64,000 nt of DNA from Arthrobacter frigidicola (lineage in GTDB: Bacteria > Actinomycetota > Actinomycetes > Actinomycetales > Micrococcaceae), in the NCBI GenBank assembly GCA_003602285.1, contig QZVU01000010.1, forward strand, positions 51,679 through 115,678. Direction: 5' to 3'. The first letter of the stretch is position 1. Each line of letters opens with the position of its first letter. Both the position numbers and the translations under genes were made by a program. This document shows positions 46,522 to 54,531 of this stretch, piece after piece. The notes below the pieces were generated by a model. That model did not search any database, was not told the origin of the DNA, and saw only the letters and a program-made list of their open reading frames with translations.

Positions 46522-48216
46522 ATGGAAATCACCGACAGCGCCGCCTCAGTTCCGCCCCAGCCCCTCCTCACCGGCCAGCGCAACGGCGGTGACCTCGTCG
46601 TCGAGACGCTGACCGCCCTGGGTGCCACCACCGTCTTCGGAATCCCGGGCCAGCACGCCCTCGGGCTCTTCGACGCCCTGTCCCGCTCGCCGCTGCGCTT
46701 CGTCTCCTCCCGGGTGGAGAACAATTCGGCGTTCGCCGCCGACGGCTTCTCCCGGGCCACCGGTGAGGTCGGCGTCCTCTTCCTCTCCACCGGTCCCGGG
46801 GCGCTCACCTCGCTGGCCGGACTCCAGGAGGCCTACGCCACCGGGGTCCCGATGATCGTGATCGCCAGCCAGATCCCGCTCGAGGGCCTCGGCGCGCGGC
46901 GCAAGGGCATGCTCCACCAGCTCGACGACCAGAAGGCCTCGGCGGCGAACGTCACCAAGAGCCAGCGGCTGATCCAGCACGCCTCGGGGATCCCCTCGGC
47001 GATCCAGGACGCCTGGACCGAAGCCGTCTCCTCACCGCAGGGACCGGTCTGGATCGAGGTGCCCCAGAACGTGCTGCTGGACCCGGTGATGGTGCCGCGG
47101 GTCGAGGATGCGCTCGCCGAGCCGTTCGACAACCCCCCGCGCGTCGAACTCGTCCGTGAAGCGATCGAGTGGCTCACCGCGTCCAAGCGTCCTGCCATCG
47201 TCGCCGGCGGCGGAGCGCGCCGCGGCAGGGCCGAGCTCGAGCTGCTCTCCATCGCCGAAAAGCTCGGTGCCCCCGTGGTGTGCTCACCGGGCGGCAACGG
47301 CGCGTTCCCCTGGAACCACGAGCTGTCGCTGCAGTCCTGGGTCGAGGACCGCCATGTCACCGAGGTGCTTGAGGATGCGGACCTCCTGCTGGTCATCGGC
47401 TCCTCGCTCGGTGAGGTCACCTCCAACTACTTCACGCTCGAGCCGCGAGGGCGCATCATCCAGATCGACGCCGAACCCCGCGTCCTCGAATCGAACCGCC
47501 CGGCGCTCGGCATCCGGGCCGACGCAGGCCAGGCACTGAAGGCCCTCGACGAGGCGCTGCCGACGCTCGACCGCGGACGCACCGAGGGCTATGACGCCGC
47601 CGCGCTGGTCGCGGAGACCCTCGCCAAGGTCTCGGCGCGCCTCGACGCCCAGGACCTCGGGATGGAGCGCAAATTTATGGCCGACATCCGCGAAGCGGTG
47701 CCGGACTCGATGCAGACCTTCTGGGATATGACCATTTCCGCCTACTGGGCGTGGAGCTGCTGGGACTCACGCGACGGACAGTTCCACTCGGCACAGGGCG
47801 CCGGCGGCCTCGGCTACGGCTTCCCCGGTGCCATCGGCGGCGCCGTCGGCCTGGAATCCAAGGGCCTGCCGCCGCGGGTGCTCGCGGTCTCCGGCGACGG
47901 CTCGGCCATGTACTCCATCGCGGAACTGGCGACGGCGAAACAGCACAACCTCCCCGTCACCTGGCTCATTGTCGATGACGGCGGCTATGGCATCCTGCGC
48001 GAATACATGGAGGGCGCCTTCGGCAAGGCGACGGCCACCGAGCTGGCCCGGCCCGACTTCGTGAAGCTCGCCGAGGCCTTCGGTGTCCCGGCGCGCAGGG
48101 TCGCCCCCGCCGACGTCCGGGGTGCCCTCGAGGAGAGCCTCGCGGCCGAGGGGCCGAACGTCGTCGTGGTCGAGACGCTGCTGCGCCTCTTCGCGCCCAC
48201 GCACCTGGCCGACTGA
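46522..48216 (+). CDS. Thiamine diphosphate-dependent enzyme (acetolactate synthase-like; possible 2-ketoarginine decarboxylase)
   Basis: 564 residues, three-domain ThDP fold. The N-terminal PYR domain has VFGIPGQHALGLFDAL and a catalytic Glu in RVENNSAFAADGFSRATG. The central domain (about 200 to 340) has PAIVAGGGARRGRAELELL, and the C-terminal PP domain has the ThDP motif VSGDGSAMYSIAELATAKQHNLPV. Acetolactate synthase itself is unlikely because no small subunit lies nearby. Neighbouring ureohydrolase suggests 5-guanidino-2-oxopentanoate (2-ketoarginine) decarboxylation as in the AruI step of the arginine transaminase pathway. A carboxyethylarginine synthase-like role is the alternative. 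The substrate is inference. Confidence 0.85.
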   Translation: MEITDSAASVPPQPLLTGQRNGGDLVVETLTALGATTVFGIPGQHALGLFDALSRSPLRFVSSRVENNSAFAADGFSRATGEVGVLFLSTGPGALTSLAGLQEAYATGVPMIVIASQIPLEGLGARRKGMLHQLDDQKASAANVTKSQRLIQHASGIPSAIQDAWTEAVSSPQGPVWIEVPQNVLLDPVMVPRVEDALAEPFDNPPRVELVREAIEWLTASKRPAIVAGGGARRGRAELELLSIAEKLGAPVVCSPGGNGAFPWNHELSLQSWVEDRHVTEVLEDADLLLVIGSSLGEVTSNYFTLEPRGRIIQIDAEPRVLESNRPALGIRADAGQALKALDEALPTLDRGRTEGYDAAALVAETLAKVSARLDAQDLGMERKFMADIREAVPDSMQTFWDMTISAYWAWSCWDSRDGQFHSAQGAGGLGYGFPGAIGGAVGLESKGLPPRVLAVSGDGSAMYSIAELATAKQHNLPVTWLIVDDGGYGILREYMEGAFGKATATELARPDFVKLAEAFGVPARRVAPADVRGALEESLAAEGPNVVVVETLLRLFAPTHLAD

Positions 48217-48235
48217 GCCGGTCCTGTGCCGCACG

Positions 48236-48272
48236 CCGGCCTGCGGGTAGGGTTTACCTACCCGCAGGCCGG
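48236..48272 (+). terminator. Strong hairpin after the ThDP enzyme gene
   Basis: A perfect 16-bp stem CCGGCCTGCGGGTAGG / CCTACCCGCAGGCCGG with loop GTTTA. No T tract follows, and it lies 17 bases before the next start codon. It may end the upstream operon or act in the leader of the next gene. Confidence 0.65.
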
Positions 48273-48289
48273 ACAGAAGGGACGCATCC

Positions 48290-48496
48290 ATGTCATTCCG
48301 CAAGGGGGAGAAGGTCACGTGGAACACACCGCAGGGGACGACCGAGGGCAAGGTCGTCGAGAAGCGGGAGAAGGAATTCACCTTTGACGGCCAGAAGTTC
48401 AAGGCCTCCTCCGACGAGCCCTACTACATTGTCGAGAGCGCCAAATCGGGCAAGCAGGCCGCTCACAAACAGAGCGCCCTCAGCAAGTCCTCCTAG
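48290..48496 (+). CDS. DUF2945 (HVA1, Tudor-like) domain protein
   Basis: 68 residues. SFRKGEKVTWNTPQGTTEGKV and TFDGQKFKASSDEPYYIVES fit the hypervirulence-associated HVA1/DUF2945 Tudor-like family, a small beta fold followed by a Lys/Ser-rich tail. Molecular function unknown. The gene starts close behind a long hairpin and converges on a DUF3140 gene; both families often occur with stress-related genes. Confidence 0.88.
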   Translation: MSFRKGEKVTWNTPQGTTEGKVVEKREKEFTFDGQKFKASSDEPYYIVESAKSGKQAAHKQSALSKSS

Positions 48497-48505
48497 GCCG
48501 GCCCG

Positions 48506-48844
48506 CTACTTCAGCGGATCGTGGCCCCAGTTCATCAGGGAGTAACGCCACCTCGAGTGTTCGAGGTCGTCTTTGCCCGGGGTCTGCGCCAGATGCCGGT
48601 GCACGTAGCCGACCACCTTCGCCATGTGCTGGACGTCGTCTTCGGACAGGTCGGACTTCCGGGTTCCGAGGATGTCCACGATCCGGCGGCCCGAGGCGTG
48701 GCCGACCGATTCTCCGCCGTCCTTCTGGCCGACGGAGAGCGACTCGTCGGTGTCAAGCCATTTCTTCAGCTCCGCGGCCGTCATATTGACCGCTTCCCTC
48801 CACTGGGGCCATACCGTGTCGAGATCCGTGCCATTGGTTGCCAC
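48506..48844 (-). CDS. DUF3140 domain-containing protein
   Basis: 112 residues from GTG 48844, preceded by GGGAGGG; the open frame reaches 48883. The pattern VWPQWREAVNMTAAELKKWLDTDES, then GRRIVDILGTRKSDLSEDDVQHMAKVVGYVHRHLAQ and SRWRYSLMNWGHDPLK is the DUF3140 family, typically in bacteria and fungi. It is of unknown function and possibly nucleic-acid binding. Convergent with the HVA1-like gene. Confidence 0.88.
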   Translation of the reverse strand: MATNGTDLDTVWPQWREAVNMTAAELKKWLDTDESLSVGQKDGGESVGHASGRRIVDILGTRKSDLSEDDVQHMAKVVGYVHRHLAQTPGKDDLEHSRWRYSLMNWGHDPLK

Positions 48845-48984
48845 CGGGCCCTCCCTTCGCCGGGCGGGTACCCGTGTCGGCATCCGCGTACTTCCTGTTT
48901 TGGGGGCTTCCCGTAGCTTAATCGTAAGTAGGCTGATAAAGGTAGAGGGTAGGTCGATTTTCGAGAACTAAGGAGTACGACATC

Positions 48985-49527
48985 ATGGCAGGAAACCTTC
49001 TGGCTCGATCCGCCCACGACCTCGGCGCGGCCGCTTGGTTCGGCGGAACCCTGATGGGTGCTGTGGGGCTGAACGGCGCCACCGGAAAAGCGAAGGACCC
49101 CCGGGAGCGCACCCGCCTCTCAAGCCTCGGATGGGCGAAGTGGACCCCGGTGCAGATCGGCGCCTTCGTCGCGCATGCGGTCGGCGGCATCGGGCTGATC
49201 TACGGCAACAAGGGCCGCCTGGCCAAGCAGGAGGGCGTAGGGGCCAATACGGTGATCAAGAGCGTGGTGACGGTGACCGGCATGGCGCTTTCCCTCTACG
49301 CAGGCATGATGGGCAAGAAGGTCGCCGAGCTGGCTGAACAGGGTGGCGAGGGTGCGACGGAGCCCCGTCCCGGTGCCTCGGATGAGCTCGCCAAGGCCCA
49401 GTCGCAGCTCAAGATGCTTCAGTGGGCGTTGCCCGTCGTCAGCGGTACGGTGGTGGTCCTCTCGGCCCACCAGGGTGAGATGCAGCGGCCCACCAACGTG
49501 CTCGACGGAATCTTCGGCAGGAAGTAG
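48985..49527 (+). CDS. Conserved hypothetical membrane protein
   Basis: 180 residues, family not recognised. It starts MAGNLLARSAHDLGAAAWFGG and has roughly four hydrophobic segments: LGAAAWFGGTLMGAVGL, VQIGAFVAHAVGGIGLIYG, KSVVTVTGMALSLYAGMMG and WALPVVSGTVVVLSA. A polar loop between residues 115 and 140 is Glu/Gly/Pro-rich. The ATG is preceded by AAGGAG. The AHDLGAAAWFGGTLMG start recalls uncharacterised actinobacterial membrane proteins. Confidence 0.8.
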   Translation: MAGNLLARSAHDLGAAAWFGGTLMGAVGLNGATGKAKDPRERTRLSSLGWAKWTPVQIGAFVAHAVGGIGLIYGNKGRLAKQEGVGANTVIKSVVTVTGMALSLYAGMMGKKVAELAEQGGEGATEPRPGASDELAKAQSQLKMLQWALPVVSGTVVVLSAHQGEMQRPTNVLDGIFGRK

Positions 49528-49563
49528 GCCCCCGGCGGCTCCGCAGGGGGCGCTGAGGAAGAG

Positions 49564-49600
49564 GTGGCTCCCGGCGCATGGCGCGGGGAGCCACTTGCCG
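49564..49600 (+). terminator. Probable terminator after the membrane protein gene
   Basis: A 9-bp outer stem GTGGCTCCC / GGGAGCCAC with an inner GGCGC-ATG-GCGC pairing, followed by TTGCCG, 37 bases after the stop codon. Confidence 0.55.
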
Positions 49601-49704
49601 TTTGAGGTGCAGGTGCGTTCGCCGCCGCGGCGGGGAATGAAACCGGCGTCCCCCGGGTTAAGTCATATGCATGCAAATGTATGTAATTCGAGAGGGGTTT
49701 TCCG

Positions 49705-50337
49705 GTGTCTACACCTTCAATTGTTGTCGTTTCGGCGGGGTTGGGCGTTCCTTCATCAAGCAGGATGCTTGCCGATCAGCTGGCGGAGTCGGCTGTTGAG
49801 GCTCTTGGGACGGCCGGCGCCACCGCCGACGTCGAAACCATCGAGCTCCGCGAGCTTGCCCTCGATATTGCCAACCACCTCGTCACGGGTTTCGCCCCGC
49901 CGGCTCTCGCCGCGGTCCAGGAGCGGCTCGCCGCGGCCGACGCGCTGATCGTCGTCAGCCCGGTGTTCTCCGGCTCCTACAGCGGGCTGCTCAAGTCGTT
50001 CTTCGACGTCCTCGACCCGAAGGCCCTCGAGGGGATGCCCGTGCTTCTGGGCGCCACGGGCGGCAGCGCACGGCACTCACTGATGCTCGAGCACGCCCTG
50101 CGGCCGCTGTTCAGCTACCTGCGGGCCGTCGTCGTTCCCACCACCGTCTACGCCGCCCCGCAGGACTGGGGTGCCGGCAGCGGGGACGGCGCTCCGGGGC
50201 TCGAGCAAAGGTCGCGCCGGGCAGCGAAGGAGCTGGTGGCACTGATCCTCGGCTCGATCGGCCCGCGGCCTGCACGGGGACCCGAGGTGTCGGCGCCCTT
50301 CGAGGAGCTGCTGGCAAAGATCCAGGGGAACCGCTAG
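49705..50337 (+). CDS. NADPH-dependent FMN reductase family protein
   Basis: 210 residues. Flavodoxin-like fold: IVVVSAGLGVPSSSRMLADQL phosphate-binding start, then ADALIVVSPVFSGSYSGLLKSFFDVLDP and MPVLLGATGGSARHSLMLEHALRPLFSYLRA. This matches CE1759-type/SsuE-type FMN reductases, which supply reduced flavin. GTG start with GAGAGGGG. An AT-rich imperfect palindrome lies 22 bases upstream of the start. It may feed the flavin monooxygenases (LLM class) encoded in the same window, but no direct link is shown. Confidence 0.88.
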   Translation: MSTPSIVVVSAGLGVPSSSRMLADQLAESAVEALGTAGATADVETIELRELALDIANHLVTGFAPPALAAVQERLAAADALIVVSPVFSGSYSGLLKSFFDVLDPKALEGMPVLLGATGGSARHSLMLEHALRPLFSYLRAVVVPTTVYAAPQDWGAGSGDGAPGLEQRSRRAAKELVALILGSIGPRPARGPEVSAPFEELLAKIQGNR

Positions 50338-50359
50338 CCCCAGGCCGCCCGCCGATGCC

Positions 50360-51493
50360 TCACTGCATGGTGAAGGCGCGGGCAATCCCTGAAGAGACGG
50401 CGGGCCGCGACAAAAGGTGCGCGAGGCCCGCGTTGCGTGCCGCCAGCACCGGGGGAGGCAGGGGCCTTCCGAGGGCCATGTTCAGGTGGGCCTTGCGCCG
50501 CGCCAGGCCTGCGGCCCGGCGCCGCGTCCGATTGAACCGGGCCAACTGCTGCCCGACGTCGGCGCCGTCGCACAGGTGTGCCGTGATGAGCGGCACGAGG
50601 GCCTCGACGTCGAGCCAACCCAGGTTCATTCCCTGGCCCCCAATAGGACTGATTTCATGGGCGGCGTCGCCCACCAGCAGGACCCGGCCGGCGACAAGCC
50701 GCTCGGCCAGCCGGGAACGCACCTCGAAACTGCTCACCATGGTGTTCCCGGCCGGGTCCACCGCCACGTTCGTGCGCTGCCCGATGAGGCGCGAGAGCAG
50801 CTGCGGGTCGGGTTCGGCGGGCGCTCCCAGCCGCACCACCCAGCGGCGCACCCCGCCCGGCAGCGGGAACGACTCGACGATGCCTGCGGCCTCAAGGTAG
50901 AGCACGGCCGAGTCGCCATCGCCGGTCCCGTCGGGGAAGTCGCCCATGAGATAGCAGTCGGGGTAGGACCTCCCCGGAGCCCGGATGCCGGCAAAGTCCC
51001 GCACGGCACTGCGAGCTCCATCGGCGCCGATGACGAGACGCGCCTCGAGGACCTCGGGGCCGCCGGGCGTCGCGGCATGGACCTCCACCCGGTTGCCCCG
51101 CTCCGAGAGGCCGGTCACTGTGATCCCGCGGCGCACGGTGCCGGGAAAACGCCCGGCGAGCCGGTCCTCGAGCACCTCCTCGGTCACGGCCTGCGGCACC
51201 GCCAGCACGTAGCGGTGCTCCCCGGGGAGGGCGGCAAAGGAGAGGGTTGCAACCTGCCGTCCTGCGCTGCGGGCGATTCCCTCGGTGATCCGCACCCCCC
51301 GCGCCTCGAGTGCCCCGGCCACGTCCCCTGCCTGGAGCGCTGCCAGGGCCGGAGGGTGGATGCCGATGGCCCGGGAGTGCCCGCTGCGCGTGGTGCGCCT
51401 CTCAAGCACGACGACGTCCAGGCCGGCCCGGCGCAGTTCGAGGGCGGCGTAGAGGCCAACGGGGCCGCCCCCGGCCACCACCACGTCATGCAT
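50360..51493 (-). CDS. FAD-dependent monooxygenase of a type III polyketide operon
   Basis: 377 residues. Group A flavoprotein hydroxylase: the Rossmann start VAGGGPVGLYAALELRRAGLD, the middle motif VIGADGARSAVRDFAGI and the FAD-binding LVGDAAHEISPIGGQGMNLG are all visible. It is the last gene of a three-gene operon with a methyltransferase (8-base overlap, ATGCATGA) and a type III PKS. By analogy with SrsC-type enzymes it would hydroxylate the aromatic polyketide product, giving a hydroquinone or quinone. The substrate is inference. Confidence 0.92.
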   Translation of the reverse strand: MHDVVVAGGGPVGLYAALELRRAGLDVVVLERRTTRSGHSRAIGIHPPALAALQAGDVAGALEARGVRITEGIARSAGRQVATLSFAALPGEHRYVLAVPQAVTEEVLEDRLAGRFPGTVRRGITVTGLSERGNRVEVHAATPGGPEVLEARLVIGADGARSAVRDFAGIRAPGRSYPDCYLMGDFPDGTGDGDSAVLYLEAAGIVESFPLPGGVRRWVVRLGAPAEPDPQLLSRLIGQRTNVAVDPAGNTMVSSFEVRSRLAERLVAGRVLLVGDAAHEISPIGGQGMNLGWLDVEALVPLITAHLCDGADVGQQLARFNRTRRRAAGLARRKAHLNMALGRPLPPPVLAARNAGLAHLLSRPAVSSGIARAFTMQ

Positions 51494-52205
51494 CCGGGCC
51501 GGCCCGAAAAATGAGCAGGTTCCGGAAGGGGACGGCGCTCTCCACGCTCCACCCGGGCCGGCGGTCGGCCGCCAGGACCTCCCGGAGCTCGGCCGGGGTA
51601 TAGCTGCGGCGGATCGAGGTCAGCCCGTCCTGGCGGATGTACGAACCGCGCAGGGGCAGGGTCCCCACCGAAAAGAGACCGTAGCCGATGCTGCTGCGGG
51701 CGATGTCGCTGTGCACCGCAAGGCGCTCGGCCAGCAGGGCGCTGTCATCGAGCAGGCCCGACAGGGCACCGGGGTCGAGATGGTGGAGCACATGGTTGGA
51801 GGTGACGACGGTGAATCCCCTGCCCTCCGCGACGAGCTCGGAGCTCAGCGCCGTGCGGAAGCTCAGCCCGGGAACGACCGGGCGGGAGGTGGCATAGGCG
51901 TGGGCGCGCTCATCCGGGTCGATGGCCGTGATGGCCAGGGCCAGCCCGTCGCGGCGGGCCCAGCGGGCCAGCGCCCGGGGAACGTCCCCGCCGCCCGAGC
52001 CGATATCGAGCAGGGTGTTTTCCCGGTTGCGGGAAAGCTGGGGGCGCACGAGCGTTCGATAGGTGTGCCTCCAGCCGGCCACCACCGCGTTGATAAGGCC
52101 GAACTGGGAGTAGGTGCGCTCAAGCGTAAGCGGGTCACAGTCGGGCTTGTCCATCTCCTCGACGGCTCCGGCGTCGCGCCGCAGGAGGAATCCGCCGGGG
52201 GTCAT
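51486..52205 (-). CDS. Class I SAM-dependent methyltransferase of a type III polyketide operon
   Basis: 239 residues. SAM-binding motif I is LLDIGSGGGDVPRALARWA, followed by ITAIDPDERAHAYA and FTVVTSNHVLHHLD. The ATG start overlaps the PKS stop (ATGA) and the end overlaps the monooxygenase start by eight bases, so all three genes are translationally coupled. It probably O- or C-methylates the polyketide. The similarly placed SrsB in Streptomyces is a membrane methyltransferase of a different family, so this is an analogous rather than identical step. Confidence 0.9.
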   Translation of the reverse strand: MTPGGFLLRRDAGAVEEMDKPDCDPLTLERTYSQFGLINAVVAGWRHTYRTLVRPQLSRNRENTLLDIGSGGGDVPRALARWARRDGLALAITAIDPDERAHAYATSRPVVPGLSFRTALSSELVAEGRGFTVVTSNHVLHHLDPGALSGLLDDSALLAERLAVHSDIARSSIGYGLFSVGTLPLRGSYIRQDGLTSIRRSYTPAELREVLAADRRPGWSVESAVPFRNLLIFRAGPDA

Positions 52206-53329
52206 CCGATCTTGGTGAGGAGGGCCGTCTCCACGGTGAGGCCGGGTCCGAACGCCATCGAGCAGACCCGTCCGTTGCCGCCGGAGGAGGGCTGGTCGAG
52301 GATGTTCTTCAACACGAACATCACTGTTGCGCTGCTCATATTGCCGTAGTTGCGCAGGATCTCCCGCGCCGGCGCCAGCTGGTCCGGAGTGAGGTCGAGC
52401 TTGGCCTCGACCTTGTCGAGGATGCTCCGGCCGCCCGGGTGGATCGCCCAGTGTTCGATGTCCGAGTAGGCCTTGCCCTCCAGAGAAATGTCGTGGGCCA
52501 GCAGGGGTTCGAGGGCGGAGACGATGTTTTCGTCGATGATGTGGGGCACGTAGGTGCCAAGGACCATCTCGAAGCCTTCATCGCCGATGTTCCAGGCCAT
52601 CGATTCCTCGCCCACCGGCGTGAGCACTGTTTCGAAGTGGTCAAGGCTCAGGGCGGGGCCGGTCAGCGGCAGCTCCCGCGCGGTGATGATGGCGGCCGCG
52701 GCGCCGTCGGCGAATAGGGAGGAGCCGACGATGGTGTCGGGGTTGTTCGAGGAGCGCACATGCAGGGAGCACAGCTCGGCGCTGACCACCAGGACCACGG
52801 CGTCGGGATCGGCCTCGCAGAAGGCCTTGGCGGCGCGCAGGGCGGGAAATGCCGCGTAGCAGCCCATGAAGCCGAGGTGGTACCGCTGGACGGCGGGGCT
52901 GAGGTTCAGTGCCCGCACCACCTTGTAGTCGGGGCCGGGGTTGAAGAACCCCGTGCAGGAGACGGTGACGACGTGGGTGACATCGGCCGCCTCAATGCCG
53001 TCAGCGGACTGGAGGGCCCTGCGGCCGGCCTCGATGAAGAGCTTGCTTCCTTCCTCGGCGTACACCGCATTGCGGGTCTTGGTGCTGGGGCTCAGGATCC
53101 GCATCTGCCGCGAATCGAAGAAGACCGGGTTCTCGGCGGTGCTGTCGAGCGTCAGTTCCTTGACGGCCGTATACCGGGTGTCGATGCCGGAGGAGTCGAA
53201 GGCGGCTCCCACGAGGCGGGTCCCAAGCCGGCTCAGGTCCGGCTGCGCGGCGAAAACGTCCCGCACCTGGGTCTGCACCATGACCGTCTCGGGCACGGCT
53301 GTTTCGAGGGACCTCAGCATCACTGTCAT
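52202..53329 (-). CDS. Type III polyketide synthase (chalcone synthase-like)
   Basis: 375 residues, full length for the family. Condenses an acyl-CoA starter with malonyl-CoA units on a single active site. The catalytic triad is visible: Cys in VVTVSCTGFFNPGPDY, His in HWAIHPGGRSILDK and Asn in YGNMSSATVMFVL. The GFMGCYAAFPALRAAKAFCEADP region matches bacterial members making alkylresorcinols, alkylpyrones or related phenolic lipids. First gene of the three-gene operon. The exact start is uncertain (ATG 53329 or three codons later). It diverges from an SDR gene across 96 bases. Confidence 0.95.
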   Translation of the reverse strand: MTVMLRSLETAVPETVMVQTQVRDVFAAQPDLSRLGTRLVGAAFDSSGIDTRYTAVKELTLDSTAENPVFFDSRQMRILSPSTKTRNAVYAEEGSKLFIEAGRRALQSADGIEAADVTHVVTVSCTGFFNPGPDYKVVRALNLSPAVQRYHLGFMGCYAAFPALRAAKAFCEADPDAVVLVVSAELCSLHVRSSNNPDTIVGSSLFADGAAAAIITARELPLTGPALSLDHFETVLTPVGEESMAWNIGDEGFEMVLGTYVPHIIDENIVSALEPLLAHDISLEGKAYSDIEHWAIHPGGRSILDKVEAKLDLTPDQLAPAREILRNYGNMSSATVMFVLKNILDQPSSGGNGRVCSMAFGPGLTVETALLTKIG

Positions 53330-53425
53330 AGTCCATTGTTAGGGGACTCACACGCAGAACACAATGACAGTAGGCTTAGTATTCCTGCCTCAGCAGGGAA
53401 CGAACCGACCGGTAAGGAGTTCAGC

Positions 53426-54325
53426 ATGTCGAACCCGAACGCGCATCCCCTCGAGCAGGATGACCCCCGCGGACCCAAGGAGGAGGCATCGACCGACATC
53501 CAGGAGTACCCCGGCTTCACCGAGCAGATGGACCCGCGGCCCGACCACGGCGAGGAGACCTACCGCGGCACCGGCAGGCTGGCCGGCCGCCGGGCCCTGA
53601 TCACCGGCGGCGACTCGGGCATCGGGCGTGCCGTCGCCATCGCCTACGCCCGGGAGGGTGCCGACGTCGCCATCGGGTACCTGCCGGAGGAGGAAGAGGA
53701 CGGGCGCAGCTGCATCGAACTCATCGAGGCCGAAGGCCGGAAAGCCCTCGCCCTGCCCGGGGATCTCCGGGACCAGAACTACGCCCGAACCGCGGTCGAG
53801 CGCGTCGTCGCGGAGTTCGGCGGCCTTGACCTGCTGGTGAACAACGCCGGGTTCCACATCGCCCAGCCCGGTGGGATCGCCGACATCTCGACCGAGCAGC
53901 TGAAGCGGACCTTCGAGACGAATGTCTACGGAACCGTCTGGATGATCCAGGCGGCGCTGCCGCACCTCGGCGCGGGTGCCTCGATTATCAACACCACCTC
54001 CATTCAGGGCTACCACCCGTCCACCTCCCTGATGGACTACGCGGCGACCAAGGCGGCGCTCAACAGCCTGACCTTCAGCCTGTCCGAACTGCTGGGTGAG
54101 CAGGGCATCCGGGTGAACGCCGTAGCCCCCGGGCCCGTTTGGACGCCGCTGCAACCTGCGACAACCACCCCGGAGAAGCTTGAGAGCTTTGGTGAGGACA
54201 CACCCCTGGGGCGGATGGGCCAGCCCGCGGAGCTCGCCGGGGCCTTCGTCTTCCTTGCCTCGAACGACGCCCGGTACGTCTCCGGGGAAGTGCTGGGCGT
54301 CACTGGAGGGAATCACCTCGCCTAG
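53426..54325 (+). CDS. SDR family oxidoreductase (YghA/YhdF-like)
   Basis: 299 residues from ATG 53426 (AAGGAG upstream). A polar N-terminus of about 50 residues (PEYT-type start with PGFTEQMDPRPDHGE) precedes the classical SDR domain: TGGDSGIGRAVA cofactor motif, NNAG, catalytic Ser (NTTSIQGY) and YAATK (Tyr-x-x-x-Lys). This extended N-terminus is typical of YghA/general-stress-protein-39-like SDRs found in oxidative and osmotic stress responses. Substrate unknown. The open frame extends to 52760 on top of the PKS gene without similarity. Confidence 0.93.
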   Translation: MSNPNAHPLEQDDPRGPKEEASTDIQEYPGFTEQMDPRPDHGEETYRGTGRLAGRRALITGGDSGIGRAVAIAYAREGADVAIGYLPEEEEDGRSCIELIEAEGRKALALPGDLRDQNYARTAVERVVAEFGGLDLLVNNAGFHIAQPGGIADISTEQLKRTFETNVYGTVWMIQAALPHLGAGASIINTTSIQGYHPSTSLMDYAATKAALNSLTFSLSELLGEQGIRVNAVAPGPVWTPLQPATTTPEKLESFGEDTPLGRMGQPAELAGAFVFLASNDARYVSGEVLGVTGGNHLA

Positions 54326-54531
54326 CGCGGGGAGGAGGGCGGAGCCATCGCCACGTGGGCTGAATGGGCTCGTCGCACCGGCCCCGCAGCCCGCCTCGGG
54401 CGGCGCTCTTTCGTCGCCCCGGGCAGTTTCGACCGGCCGGCACCCAGCCGGCAGGGCCCGGGCTCCGAATACGTTTCAGAGCACGGCCGCTCCCGCGGGA
54501 GTGGCGGAGGCCCCGACCACGGAAGAGCGCT

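Noticed and set aside
46522-48216. Acetolactate synthase large subunit for branched-chain amino acids
   Set aside because: No ilvN or ilvC beside it, and the genomic context is a ureohydrolase and an XRE-cupin regulator. The usual catalytic HEQ is VEN here.
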